From Vulcanimicrobiota bacterium (GTDB lineage Bacteria > Eremiobacterota > Eremiobacteria > Baltobacterales > Baltobacteraceae), in NCBI GenBank assembly GCA_028287545.1, contig JAQBPL010000312.1, positions 1-15,343 of the forward strand: a DNA stretch of 15,343 bases, in the 5' to 3' direction. The stretch's first letter is position 1. Each line of letters begins with the position of its first letter. The position numbers and the translations under genes are program-made. Shown here piece after piece: positions 1 to 7,232 of this stretch. A model generated the notes under the pieces. It did not search any database. It had not been told where the DNA came from and was given only the letters and a program-made list of their open reading frames with translations.

Positions 1-92
1 GGTGACAACGCAGCGGAGACACCGAGCGCTGCGAACGGAATGGCGGCGATGCTCTTCAGCGCGAGACCGCGCGAGACAAATTTCTTACCCAT
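1..92 (-). CDS. Partial high-potential iron-sulfur protein paralogue (N-terminus only)
   Basis: Only the first 30 codons plus two bases are inside the window; the gene continues past the left edge. It starts at the ATG read leftwards from position 92. The peptide is a hydrophobic export signal almost the same as that of the complete gene at 189-443: 24 of 30 aligned positions match, with one single-residue gap. It is therefore very likely a tandem second copy encoding a small HiPIP-type electron carrier of the cell envelope. The iron-ligand cysteines would lie outside the window, so the function rests on the paralogy. No strong ribosome-binding site is visible before the ATG. Unlike the neighbour, the lysine before the hydrophobic stretch is followed by serine rather than arginine, so no twin-arginine pair is present. 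Confidence 0.7.
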   Translation of the reverse strand, partial: MGKKFVSRGLALKSIAAIPFAALGVSAALS

Positions 93-128
93 GGCGGCGG
101 CTTCGCGTCACGCCACTCCAAACCTCGC

Positions 129-175
129 CAAAGACTAAAGACGACCGGCAACCGCTGGTGAGCGCGGCGCCGGTC
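129..175 (-). terminator. Hairpin between the two HiPIP genes, possible terminator
   Basis: Just downstream of the complete HiPIP gene on the minus strand, 143-149 (gaccggc) pairs with 169-175 (gccggtc). An inner four-pair stem joins 152-155 to 164-167 around an eight-base loop. Read on the minus strand the hairpin is followed by a moderately T-rich stretch (GTCTTTAGTCTTT, 130-142) with interruptions. This could be a weak intrinsic terminator or an mRNA-stabilising structure between the tandem copies. The rest of 93-188 shows nothing else I can name. Confidence 0.4.
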
Positions 176-188
176 GCTTACCGCAGGG

Positions 189-443
189 CTATTTCTTCAC
201 CCAGGCGGTGCACCAGCCGTTCGGGCTGATCTTTCCGGTGACGACTTGGCACGAAGCGGGCGGCTTGAACAGCCGGCATCCCGAGCACTTCTGAGCGTGC
301 GGCCCGGGCTTGTCCTGATATTTGAACTGCGCTTTGTTGTCGGCGGCCTGCGCCGGCGAGAGGGTCGCGGAGATCCCGAGCGCGACGAACGGTATGGCGG
401 AGATGCGCTTGAGCGCAAGCCCGCGCGAAACGAATTTTGCCAT
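189..443 (-). CDS. High-potential iron-sulfur protein (HiPIP)
   Basis: This 84-residue protein is a small periplasmic electron carrier holding one cubane 4Fe-4S cluster. Residues 1-33 form an export signal with a hydrophobic core (about 14-28) and an alanine-rich end near AQA. The mature part has four cysteines, C53, C56, C65 and C78, spaced C-x2-C-x8-C-x12-C. It also has the ISPNGWC segment (72-78) and a C-terminal TAWVKK, typical of the short soluble HiPIP family. The start is the ATG at 443 with GGAGGG about 14 bases upstream; an in-frame extension to 686 lacks family features. HiPIPs usually use a Tat signal. Here the only basic pair before the core is Lys-Arg (12-13), so the export route is unclear. 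The partner is unknown; nothing redox-related lies next door except the paralogue. Confidence 0.88.
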   Translation of the reverse strand: MAKFVSRGLALKRISAIPFVALGISATLSPAQAADNKAQFKYQDKPGPHAQKCSGCRLFKPPASCQVVTGKISPNGWCTAWVKK

Positions 444-761
444 GATCGTCCGCTTCGCCCTCCGAGTCAGGCCTCCCTCATTCGAGTGCGGATCGAATCG
501 GCGGGCCGGGCGACCGACACAAAAATTGGCAGTATTTTTGCACGACGATCGGCGCGACGCGGATGACGTTTCCGATGATGACGTCGCGTTCTGCGGCGTG
601 TTCGCCAAATGTCGTCGCAGCGCAATGCAGCGCGTTCCATTGTTCGAGAGCGCTGCAGAACATTCGCCTGCTACACTCCCCAACAACCGGTCGCTGCGCA
701 GCGGCTCGTGATTGTTCCGTGCTCTGGGTTGGCACGGTTATTCTGTTTCCCAGGAGTCCTC
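444..761. other. Divergent intergenic region between HiPIP and TonB receptor genes
   Basis: These 318 bases separate two divergently read genes and must hold both promoters. I see one clear symmetric element (520-540, listed separately), a pair of direct 8-base repeats gatgacgt at 562-569 and 577-584, and the receptor's ribosome-binding site AGGAG at 752-756. No convincing -35/-10 pair stands out in either direction and no credible small gene is visible. Open frames that cross the region lack plausible start signals. Confidence 0.5.
520..540. promoter_or_regulatory. AT-rich 7-7-7 inverted repeat, candidate operator
   Basis: caaaaat (520-526) and atttttg (534-540) are perfect 7-base inverted arms around the 7-base spacer tggcagt. 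The element is the most AT-rich patch in the region. It lies 76 bases before the HiPIP start and 221 before the receptor start, a suitable place for a dimeric regulator acting on one or both genes. It does not match a Fur box closely. It could instead be part of an AT-rich promoter. Confidence 0.4.
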
Positions 762-3700
762 ATGCACCGCATTTTGCGCGTCCTCAGCGTCGTGAGTTTT
801 GTCGCGTTCGCTGATGGATCGTTAAATCTCGCTCCGGCTTCCGCACAGAGCCAACCATCTGCCGCGGCTGCACAGCCGCAGGGCGTCGCACAGCCCGCCG
901 CCGGCCGCATCTCGGTTGCGGGGCGCATCACCAACGCGCGCGGGAACGGCGTCCCGTCCGCGACGATCTCGATCGTCGGGAACGGTGCGCGCACGAGTGC
1001 GCAGACCGACGCGGACGGCAACTACAGCTTCTCGCTCGCGCCCGGCTCCTACACGATCTCCGTCATCAAAGGCGGGTATCAGAGCGCGTCGAGCGACGTG
1101 ATGGTCGTGGCGGGCTCACCCGTCACGGCGAACGTGACCCTGGTCGAGGCGAATCTTTCGAACCTTCAGGTCATCGGCCGCACCTCCGGGAGTGGGACGC
1201 GCAATCAAGCGCGTTTCAACGTCTCGTCGTCGTCCGATGCGCAGATCAACAGCCAGGTGATCGAAAACCGCACGACGCCCGATCTCACGCCGCTGGTCAA
1301 CGAGCTTCCCGGGGTGATGGTCGCTCACAGCGCAACGCAGCCCAACGAGAACTTCATCGTGCGCGGCTTGTCGGTCGAGACGAAGACGACGCTCGACGGT
1401 CACCCGGTTTCGTCGGGGACGTCCGGAACGTTCCTCACCCAGTTCATGTCCGCTCCGCTCTTCGGCGGCGTCGACGTCCTCAAGGGCGCCGGGCTCAACG
1501 GTCCGACGGCCGGGCAGTCCGCCGTCGGCACGGTCAACATCCGCACGCTGGACTTCACGCCGAAGGACAGCAGCTTTTTCCAGGTCGGCAGCGACAGCTA
1601 CGGCGGCACCGTCTACACCACCGTCGTCGACATGAACTTTCTCAAGAACAACCGGCTTTCGCTGATCCTCGGCCGGTCGTTCAGCGGCTACCGGGGACCG
1701 ACGTACAACTCGTCGCAGATCGGGTTGGACAACGCCGACGGCACGACGCCTCGGTACACGGGTACGTTTCAAACGCCGGCGCTCACCAACAACGTCGCCG
1801 CATTCGTCAACGATTTCAGCAACACGTACTCGCTCAACGCGGAGCTGGCGAAGCTCCGCTACCGGTTCTCCGACCAGACCTCGGTGATGCTCGAGTTCCT
1901 CGGACTCCAGGGACGCTACGATCCGCAGGGCGGTTCGTACGGCCAGTTCTCCGGTTACGGGACCGTCCCGGATTGCTTGAGCGCGGCGGGTTCGAAGGGG
2001 GTCGCGACGACCTCGTGCGGGGTGACCTCCGTCTACAGCACGCCGCAGCTCTACGGGACGCCGACCGCCGGGGGCGCGCCGTTTTACACGACGGGGATGG
2101 CCGGGCAAACGAACGTGCCGTTCTACGCGTTCTATCCGGGCTCCGACGTGCGGCAGAACCAGCCGAACTTCAGTGCCGACTTCACGACGACGTACAAGGA
2201 CGCCACGATTCTTTTCCGGCCGTACACCGCGGCGATCAACCGCCTCATCGACGGGAGCGGTGAGAACGGCGTACCGGGGAACTACGGTGGCTGGTACCAG
2301 GTCACGAGCAACGCGAACTGCCAAGTCCAGTACGTGGCGGCGAGCACGGCGAACGGCGGTGCGAAAGGCCCCTGCTACGTCCCCGGCGCGGCTCCCAGCG
2401 TCGGCTACGTGACGAATTCCAACGTGCCGCACGCCTACGCGACGACGGGCGCCCTGCCGAACGGCTACGTCTGCTCGACCGCCACGCCGTGCTTGACGAC
2501 TCCCGAGCTGCTGGACAATGCCGGCCAGTGGGGCTTCGGTTCGCCGTACACGACGCTCGAGCTCGACAAGCTGTTCGGCTATACGTTCGACTACATCAAG
2601 CCGGTGGGAAACAACACGTACAACTTCAGCGTCGACCACTACTATGACGACGCGCAGAGCTACCTCAACGACGCCTCGCCGCTGATAGCGGGCTGCTCGT
2701 TCACCGAAGGCTCGGTCGCCAACACCGCGGCAAGTGCGGGCCTCGGGTACCAGCCCGGCTGCACGCTGCCGAACCTGCGTCCCTCACCGATCGGCGTCCC
2801 CGAAACGTTCTCTTCGATCACCGACATCGCCCTGACCGCGCAATTCCAGCTCACGCCGAAGCTGGAGTTCGACTGGGGCAATTACTTCACGCACTACGTC
2901 ATCCTGGCGCAGAAGACCAACCCGGTGCTCGCGAGCATCTTCGGCGCGAATACGTCGGCGATTCCGCTCCCCAGCTACAACGGGATACCGACCCTCGTCG
3001 GCAATCAGCTCTCGGCGAGCCACTACGACCCGCACTTCGGTTTCGTCTTCCGGCCGACGCGCGAGTGGGCGATTCGCGCCACCGCCGGCTCGTCGATCTC
3101 GATTCCCTTCGCCAGCCAAGTCTCCGGCTTCACCAAGATCAATCAGAGCTCGACCGGGACGACGTTCACCACGCCGAACAACTCGCTGCTCCCCGAGGAA
3201 GTCGTCGCTTTCGACCTGGGCTCGGATTATCGGCTGCGCAACGGTACCGTCCTCGCGGCCGACATCTACAACGACGACGTTCACAATGCGTGGCTCAACA
3301 CGTCCGCGCCGTACACCGGGCCCACGGTGCCGGGACTCGAGAACAGTCCGAACGTCTACCAGTCGACGTACTACAACGTCCCGCATCAGATCGCGCAAGG
3401 GATCGAGCTCTCCGCCACCAACGAACCGGCGCGCGGTCTGGGCTACCGGCTGACGACGTCGTTCGCGCGGAACTACTACCTCGGCATCCCCGCGTCGTTC
3501 TTCTCCGTGCCGCAGTACAACTACAACGGCGAGCAGATCGTCGGCATCCCGTACGCCAAGGGATACGCCGAGGTCCAGTACGCCGCCGCCAAGGGAACGC
3601 TTTTCCGCCTGGGCGCGGACTACGAGGGAAACAACAACGCGTTCAACTACCCGGCGTTCCTGACGTTCGACGGCGGCGTCCGGGTCAATCTCAGCCACGG

Positions 3701-3902
3701 CGTCGTGCTGGGGACCAGCGTCGAGAACCTCACCGGCGTGAATTTCGGGGCGAACCTCGGCCACGCGGTTCAGTATCAGGGCGTCGACCCGGTCGCGGCG
3801 CAGATCGTGAACGGCCAGTACGTCTACACCGCGAGCAAATACCTCGGCATCGTGCAGCCCGGCTTCCGCACGTTCCGGTTCACCCTCAGCAAGCGGATGT
3901 GA
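762..3902 (+). CDS. TonB-dependent outer-membrane receptor with carboxypeptidase-regulatory domain
   Basis: This 1046-residue protein should take up a scarce substrate across the outer membrane using energy from TonB. Residues 1-29 are a signal peptide ending near ASAQ, followed by an Ala/Gln/Pro-rich linker. A carboxypeptidase-regulatory-like beta-sandwich covers about 48-128 (DADGNYSF at 83-90, APGSYTISV at 93-101). The plug domain covers about 155-265, with LPGVMV (182-187), FIVRGL (198-203) and DVLKGAG (238-244). The rest is an aromatic- and Asn/Ser-rich beta-barrel ending in FRFTLSKRM. The ATG at 762 is chosen because AGGAG lies five bases upstream and the signal peptide begins there; an in-frame ATG at 609 would add 51 residues with no signal character. 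The substrate is not readable. The gene converges on the catabolic operon with a one-base gap, so joint control is possible but unproven. Confidence 0.93.
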   Translation: MHRILRVLSVVSFVAFADGSLNLAPASAQSQPSAAAAQPQGVAQPAAGRISVAGRITNARGNGVPSATISIVGNGARTSAQTDADGNYSFSLAPGSYTISVIKGGYQSASSDVMVVAGSPVTANVTLVEANLSNLQVIGRTSGSGTRNQARFNVSSSSDAQINSQVIENRTTPDLTPLVNELPGVMVAHSATQPNENFIVRGLSVETKTTLDGHPVSSGTSGTFLTQFMSAPLFGGVDVLKGAGLNGPTAGQSAVGTVNIRTLDFTPKDSSFFQVGSDSYGGTVYTTVVDMNFLKNNRLSLILGRSFSGYRGPTYNSSQIGLDNADGTTPRYTGTFQTPALTNNVAAFVNDFSNTYSLNAELAKLRYRFSDQTSVMLEFLGLQGRYDPQGGSYGQFSGYGTVPDCLSAAGSKGVATTSCGVTSVYSTPQLYGTPTAGGAPFYTTGMAGQTNVPFYAFYPGSDVRQNQPNFSADFTTTYKDATILFRPYTAAINRLIDGSGENGVPGNYGGWYQVTSNANCQVQYVAASTANGGAKGPCYVPGAAPSVGYVTNSNVPHAYATTGALPNGYVCSTATPCLTTPELLDNAGQWGFGSPYTTLELDKLFGYTFDYIKPVGNNTYNFSVDHYYDDAQSYLNDASPLIAGCSFTEGSVANTAASAGLGYQPGCTLPNLRPSPIGVPETFSSITDIALTAQFQLTPKLEFDWGNYFTHYVILAQKTNPVLASIFGANTSAIPLPSYNGIPTLVGNQLSASHYDPHFGFVFRPTREWAIRATAGSSISIPFASQVSGFTKINQSSTGTTFTTPNNSLLPEEVVAFDLGSDYRLRNGTVLAADIYNDDVHNAWLNTSAPYTGPTVPGLENSPNVYQSTYYNVPHQIAQGIELSATNEPARGLGYRLTTSFARNYYLGIPASFFSVPQYNYNGEQIVGIPYAKGYAEVQYAAAKGTLFRLGADYEGNNNAFNYPAFLTFDGGVRVNLSHGVVLGTSVENLTGVNFGANLGHAVQYQGVDPVAAQIVNGQYVYTASKYLGIVQPGFRTFRFTLSKRM

Positions 3903-3903
3903 G

Positions 3904-4677
3904 CTAGCGGCCCTGCCAGCGGGGTGCGCGCTTTTCCTGGAAGGCGCGCACCCCCTCGACCGCGTCTTCGGACTGCAGCGCCGCGACCAGGAGCGGGAGC
4001 CGCTGCGCTTGCGCGTCGGCGGCCGAGAGCGTCGCGGTGCGGCGCACGACTTGCTTCATCGCCTGCACCGAAAGCGGCGCACAGGCGAGGATGTCGCCGA
4101 CCCAGCGCCCCACCGCGTCGTCGAGCTCGGCGCGCGGAACGACCTCGTTGATGAGCTGCATCGCCAGCGCTTCGCGCGCGCTGATGCGCCGGCCGGTGAA
4201 GAGCATCGCCATCGCCGCACGGAACGGAACCTGCCGCTGCAGCAGCGTCATCCCGCCGTCGAGCGGCATGCGCCCCACCCGCGCTTCGGGCAGCGCGAAC
4301 GTCGCCTCTTCGCAGGCGACCACGATGTCGCAGCCGAGGACCATCTCGAAACCGCCGCCGAGCGCGAAACCGTTCACCCGCGCGATCACCGGGACGTTCA
4401 ACGTTTCGCGCAACGCGATCCCGCCGAACCCGCCCGGGCGCGGCGCGGCCCAGTATTCCAGACCGCTCATCGACGGGTTCTTGAGATCGGCGCCGACGCA
4501 GAACGCGCGCTCGCCCGACCCGGTCAGGACCACGACGCGTATCTGCGGATCCGCCTCGATGGTGCTCCAGATGCGCTGCAGCTCGTGCTCGGTCGCGATG
4601 TCGACCGCGTTGAGCACGTCGGGACGGGCGATCGTGACCGTCGCGACGTGGCCGTCGACGGCAAGCTCGACGCTCAT
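3904..4677 (-). CDS. Enoyl-CoA hydratase/isomerase (crotonase) family protein
   Basis: This 257-residue protein is the usual length for a crotonase, which acts on CoA thioesters in the cytoplasm, most often adding water to an enoyl-CoA. The oxyanion-hole segments are FCVGADLK (59-66) and NGFALGGGFE (102-111). Glu111 and Glu131, in the GGGFE and LPE contexts, align with the two catalytic glutamates of rat mitochondrial enoyl-CoA hydratase (144 and 164), so a hydratase is likelier than a family member lacking one of them. The ATG at 4677 overlaps the TGA of the CoA-transferase gene (ATGA), which implies translational coupling. It is the last gene of the seven-gene operon. Residues 70-90 are Gly/Pro-rich and could shape the acyl pocket. 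The substrate is probably the product of the preceding genes, not a fatty acid, but this is inferred from context. Confidence 0.9.
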   Translation of the reverse strand: MSVELAVDGHVATVTIARPDVLNAVDIATEHELQRIWSTIEADPQIRVVVLTGSGERAFCVGADLKNPSMSGLEYWAAPRPGGFGGIALRETLNVPVIARVNGFALGGGFEMVLGCDIVVACEEATFALPEARVGRMPLDGGMTLLQRQVPFRAAMAMLFTGRRISAREALAMQLINEVVPRAELDDAVGRWVGDILACAPLSVQAMKQVVRRTATLSAADAQAQRLPLLVAALQSEDAVEGVRAFQEKRAPRWQGR

Positions 4678-5846
4678 CGCGCGTCGGGAGCGGCCGCGGC
4701 GCGCCGGCCGAACACTTCGGCCGTATGCTGGCCGAGCCGGGGCGGCGCGCGGTGCAGCGTGACGGGGGCGCGGGAGAGCTCGACCGGGCCGCGGATGAAC
4801 TTGACGCGCTGTCCCTCGCCGTCGCCCTCGAGGATCATCGCATTGTGGACGGTCTGCGGATCCACGAGTGCCTCGCGCAGCGTGCGTACCGGACCGCAGA
4901 GGAGGTCCTGCTCCTCGAGCCGCGCCAGCCAATGGGCGCGCGTGTTGGTCGAGAACCGATCCTGGAGCAGGGCGTCGAGCTCGCGGCGGTGCTCGCGCAT
5001 GCGCGGCATGTCGGCGAACCGCTCGTCGAGCGAGAGGTCGGCGATCTCGAGCGCGACGCAGATGTCGCGCAGCGGGTTCTGCTTGAACGCACCGACGAGC
5101 ACGAGCGGGCCGTCCTGCGTCTCGAACACGCCGCACGGCGGCATCGCCGCCCAGTTGACTTCGTAGTCGGCCATCATCAGCATCGCTGCTTCCTGCATCT
5201 GCATGGCGAGCATCGAGTTATAGAGCGAGACGTTCACTTTTTGCCCGAGGCCGGTTCGCTCGCGGTGGAGCAGTGCCAGCAGGATCCCCTGTACCAAGTG
5301 CATCCCGGCCGAGTAGTCCGCGAGCGCCGTCGGATAGATCGTCATCGGCAGATCGCCGTAGGCGCGCCGCGCGATGACGCCGCTCATCGCCTGCGCCAGA
5401 ACGTCCTGACCGCCCTTGTGCGCGTACGGGCCGCTCTCGCCGAACCCCGTACCGAGCGCGTAGATCAGGCGTGGGTTCAGCGCGCGGCAGTCCTCGTAAC
5501 CCAGACCCAGCCGTTCCATCACACCGGCCCGGAAGTTGCTGACGACGACGTCGGCATCGGCGATCAGCGACCGGATCTCCGCCATCTGCTCCGCGTCGCG
5601 CAGATCGATGGTGACGCTGCGCTTGTTGCGGTTCAAGCTGCAGAAGATGGGGTTGTCCGCACCGGCGATCGGCTTGAACGTCGAGCGGCTCAGGTCGCCG
5701 GTGCCTTGCCGTTCGATCTTGATCACGTCGGCGCCGTAGTCGGCGAGCGTCTGCGTACAGACCGGGCCCATCATCACCTGCGTGAAGTCGATGACGCGGA
5801 TTCCGGCGAGCGGTAAAAGGGCTTGCGTTTCTTGCTGCGCGCTCAT
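4674..5846 (-). CDS. Family III (CaiB/BaiF) CoA-transferase
   Basis: The 390-residue product should move CoA from a donor thioester to a carboxylic acid, activating it for later steps. Typical family III segments are the N-terminal DFTQVMMGP (20-28) and LADYGADVIKIE (35-46), NRNKRSVTIDL (72-82), NFRAGVMERLGL (104-115), GFGESGPY (134-141) and GQKVNVSLY (201-209). Asp177 in ALADYSAGMHL sits where formyl-CoA transferase has its nucleophilic aspartate. The start is the ATG at 5846, four bases after the TAA of the oxidoreductase gene, with AAGG just upstream. The frame stays open 22 codons further but those residues look like read-through of the neighbour. The gene lies between an FAD oxidoreductase and an enoyl-CoA hydratase, so it most likely activates an acid made by the upstream enzymes. 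The acid and CoA donor are unknown. Confidence 0.92.
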   Translation of the reverse strand: MSAQQETQALLPLAGIRVIDFTQVMMGPVCTQTLADYGADVIKIERQGTGDLSRSTFKPIAGADNPIFCSLNRNKRSVTIDLRDAEQMAEIRSLIADADVVVSNFRAGVMERLGLGYEDCRALNPRLIYALGTGFGESGPYAHKGGQDVLAQAMSGVIARRAYGDLPMTIYPTALADYSAGMHLVQGILLALLHRERTGLGQKVNVSLYNSMLAMQMQEAAMLMMADYEVNWAAMPPCGVFETQDGPLVLVGAFKQNPLRDICVALEIADLSLDERFADMPRMREHRRELDALLQDRFSTNTRAHWLARLEEQDLLCGPVRTLREALVDPQTVHNAMILEGDGEGQRVKFIRGPVELSRAPVTLHRAPPRLGQHTAEVFGRRAAAAPDAR

Positions 5847-5850
5847 TACC

Positions 5851-7230
5851 TTAGACCGCGACCTCGTTCGTCGCGCGCACGAAGGACGGCACGGCGAAAT
5901 CTTCGCCTCCATCGCCCGGGTCGGCGCCCTGCGCGCGCAGCGCGCGCTGGACCGCGCGCACGTCGACGTCGCGGACGCGCACCCTTTGGCTCAGCGCGAG
6001 CGCGGCGGCGACGCCCGCGGCGTCGCCCATCGCCATGCACGGCGGGATCTCGCGGGACATCTTCTGCGCTACGGAGGTCGCCGAATAATGGCGCCCGGCG
6101 ACGAGCAGGTTGTCGACGCCGCGCGGCAGCAGGACGCGGTAGGGCATGTAGTAATCGCGCCCGCGCGCCACGCTGTCCGCGAAGCGCGTGCGGCCGGAGA
6201 GGTCGTCCTTCGTCATGACGTATTCGCCTTCGAGCAGCCGCGTCTGCCGCACGCCGGTCTGCGGCGCGACGTCGACGACGTAGCAGCGCTCGAAGCCGGG
6301 CAAGTTTGCGCGCACGAAATCGACCGCCTCGTAGATGCGCCGGCGTCCCTCGACGTCGATCTTCGTGAGGTCCGAGACTTCGAGGCCGTCATGCCCGGCG
6401 ATGTGCGGGCAGTTGCACCACACGACGCCCGGGAGCGGCGTCTTCAGCCACCAATCGGACCACGAGCCGCCGAAGATCTTCTTGATCTGACGGTCGAGCT
6501 CGGCGAACGCCTCCGGATCTTCGTGCTGGAAACGCTCCGCGGCCTCGGTGTCGACGCCTCCCAGGCGAAACACCGTCGTCATGACGTAGTTGCCCCGGAT
6601 GTGCTGCGCGCCGGCGGATGCCGCGACGTCCAGATCGCCCGTGGCGTCGATCACCACGTCGGCCAGGACCGCTTCGCGACCGCTCTTCGTCTCGCAGACG
6701 ACGCCCTTCACCGCGTTTCCCTCGACGAGCGTTTGCGAGAACCACGAGTGCAGCCGGAGCGTCACGCCGAGCTCCCGCACCAGCTCGAGTGCGACGCGCT
6801 TCCAGCCGTCCGGATCGAAGGCCGCGGCGAAGCAGATCGGCCGCGGCGTCTTGTGACTATAGAGATCGATCGTTCCCCAGCGCGTCCACGTCGCGACGGT
6901 CGCCGGGTCCTCACCCCATTCATCCTCGCGCGGGAACGTCGCCAAGCCGAGGGCGGCCATCCGCTCGATCATCGTCATGCACGTGCCGCGCACCGAGATT
7001 TCGCGCAGATGGTTGTCCCACATGTCGTCCAGGACGAGCACCATTCCTCCGGAGGCCAAGCCGCCGAGGTGGTTGTAGCGCTCCAGCAGGACGACTTTGG
7101 CGCCGCTGCGCGCCGCGCTGAGCGCCGCCGAGAGCCCGGCAGGCCCGCCTCCGACGACGACGACGTCGGTTTTTTCCACGACCGTGACGTCACGCGGCGA
7201 GTCCTGGAGCCATTCCTTGATACGGTTCAT
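5851..7230 (-). CDS. FAD-dependent oxidoreductase (FAD_oxidored family)
   Basis: This 459-residue flavoprotein has an N-terminal Rossmann motif GGGPAG (27-32) followed by Glu50, which would hold the adenosine ribose. A DATGDLDVAA segment lies at 195-204, and the C-terminal FAD-closing motif LLVAGRHYSAT (375-385) is followed by GDAAGVAAALA (402-412). The pattern fits the FAD_oxidored group (Pfam PF12831 as I recall it), whose members are mostly uncharacterised oxidases or dehydrogenases. No signal peptide is visible, so it is probably cytoplasmic. GTG at 7233 and ATG at 7230 are adjacent possible starts. The ATG is preferred because GAGG (7239-7236) is then five bases away. The amidohydrolase stop TAG overlaps this start region. 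It probably oxidises the hydrolysed substrate before CoA transfer, which is inference from gene order. Confidence 0.85.
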   Translation of the reverse strand: MNRIKEWLQDSPRDVTVVEKTDVVVVGGGPAGLSAALSAARSGAKVVLLERYNHLGGLASGGMVLVLDDMWDNHLREISVRGTCMTMIERMAALGLATFPREDEWGEDPATVATWTRWGTIDLYSHKTPRPICFAAAFDPDGWKRVALELVRELGVTLRLHSWFSQTLVEGNAVKGVVCETKSGREAVLADVVIDATGDLDVAASAGAQHIRGNYVMTTVFRLGGVDTEAAERFQHEDPEAFAELDRQIKKIFGGSWSDWWLKTPLPGVVWCNCPHIAGHDGLEVSDLTKIDVEGRRRIYEAVDFVRANLPGFERCYVVDVAPQTGVRQTRLLEGEYVMTKDDLSGRTRFADSVARGRDYYMPYRVLLPRGVDNLLVAGRHYSATSVAQKMSREIPPCMAMGDAAGVAAALALSQRVRVRDVDVRAVQRALRAQGADPGDGGEDFAVPSFVRATNEVAV

Positions 7231-7232
7231 CA

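Noticed and set aside
562..584. Direct repeats gatgacgt, 15 bases apart
   Set aside because: Only two 8-base copies in a GC-rich intergenic region; no symmetry or further copies to support a binding site.
730..744. Sigma-54-like promoter (TGGCACG) before the receptor gene
   Set aside because: The -24 half fits, but the -12 half reads TTCT instead of TTGC and lacks the near-invariant GC.
1116..2639. Minus-strand open frame of 507 codons inside the receptor gene
   Set aside because: Arg/Val-rich composition typical of an antisense shadow; the plus strand has a complete TonB receptor.
3904..5136. Enoyl-CoA hydratase as a longer protein starting at 5136
   Set aside because: The extra residues are an Arg/Ala-rich shadow of the CoA-transferase gene. 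The ATG at 4677 overlaps the transferase stop and begins a standard crotonase.
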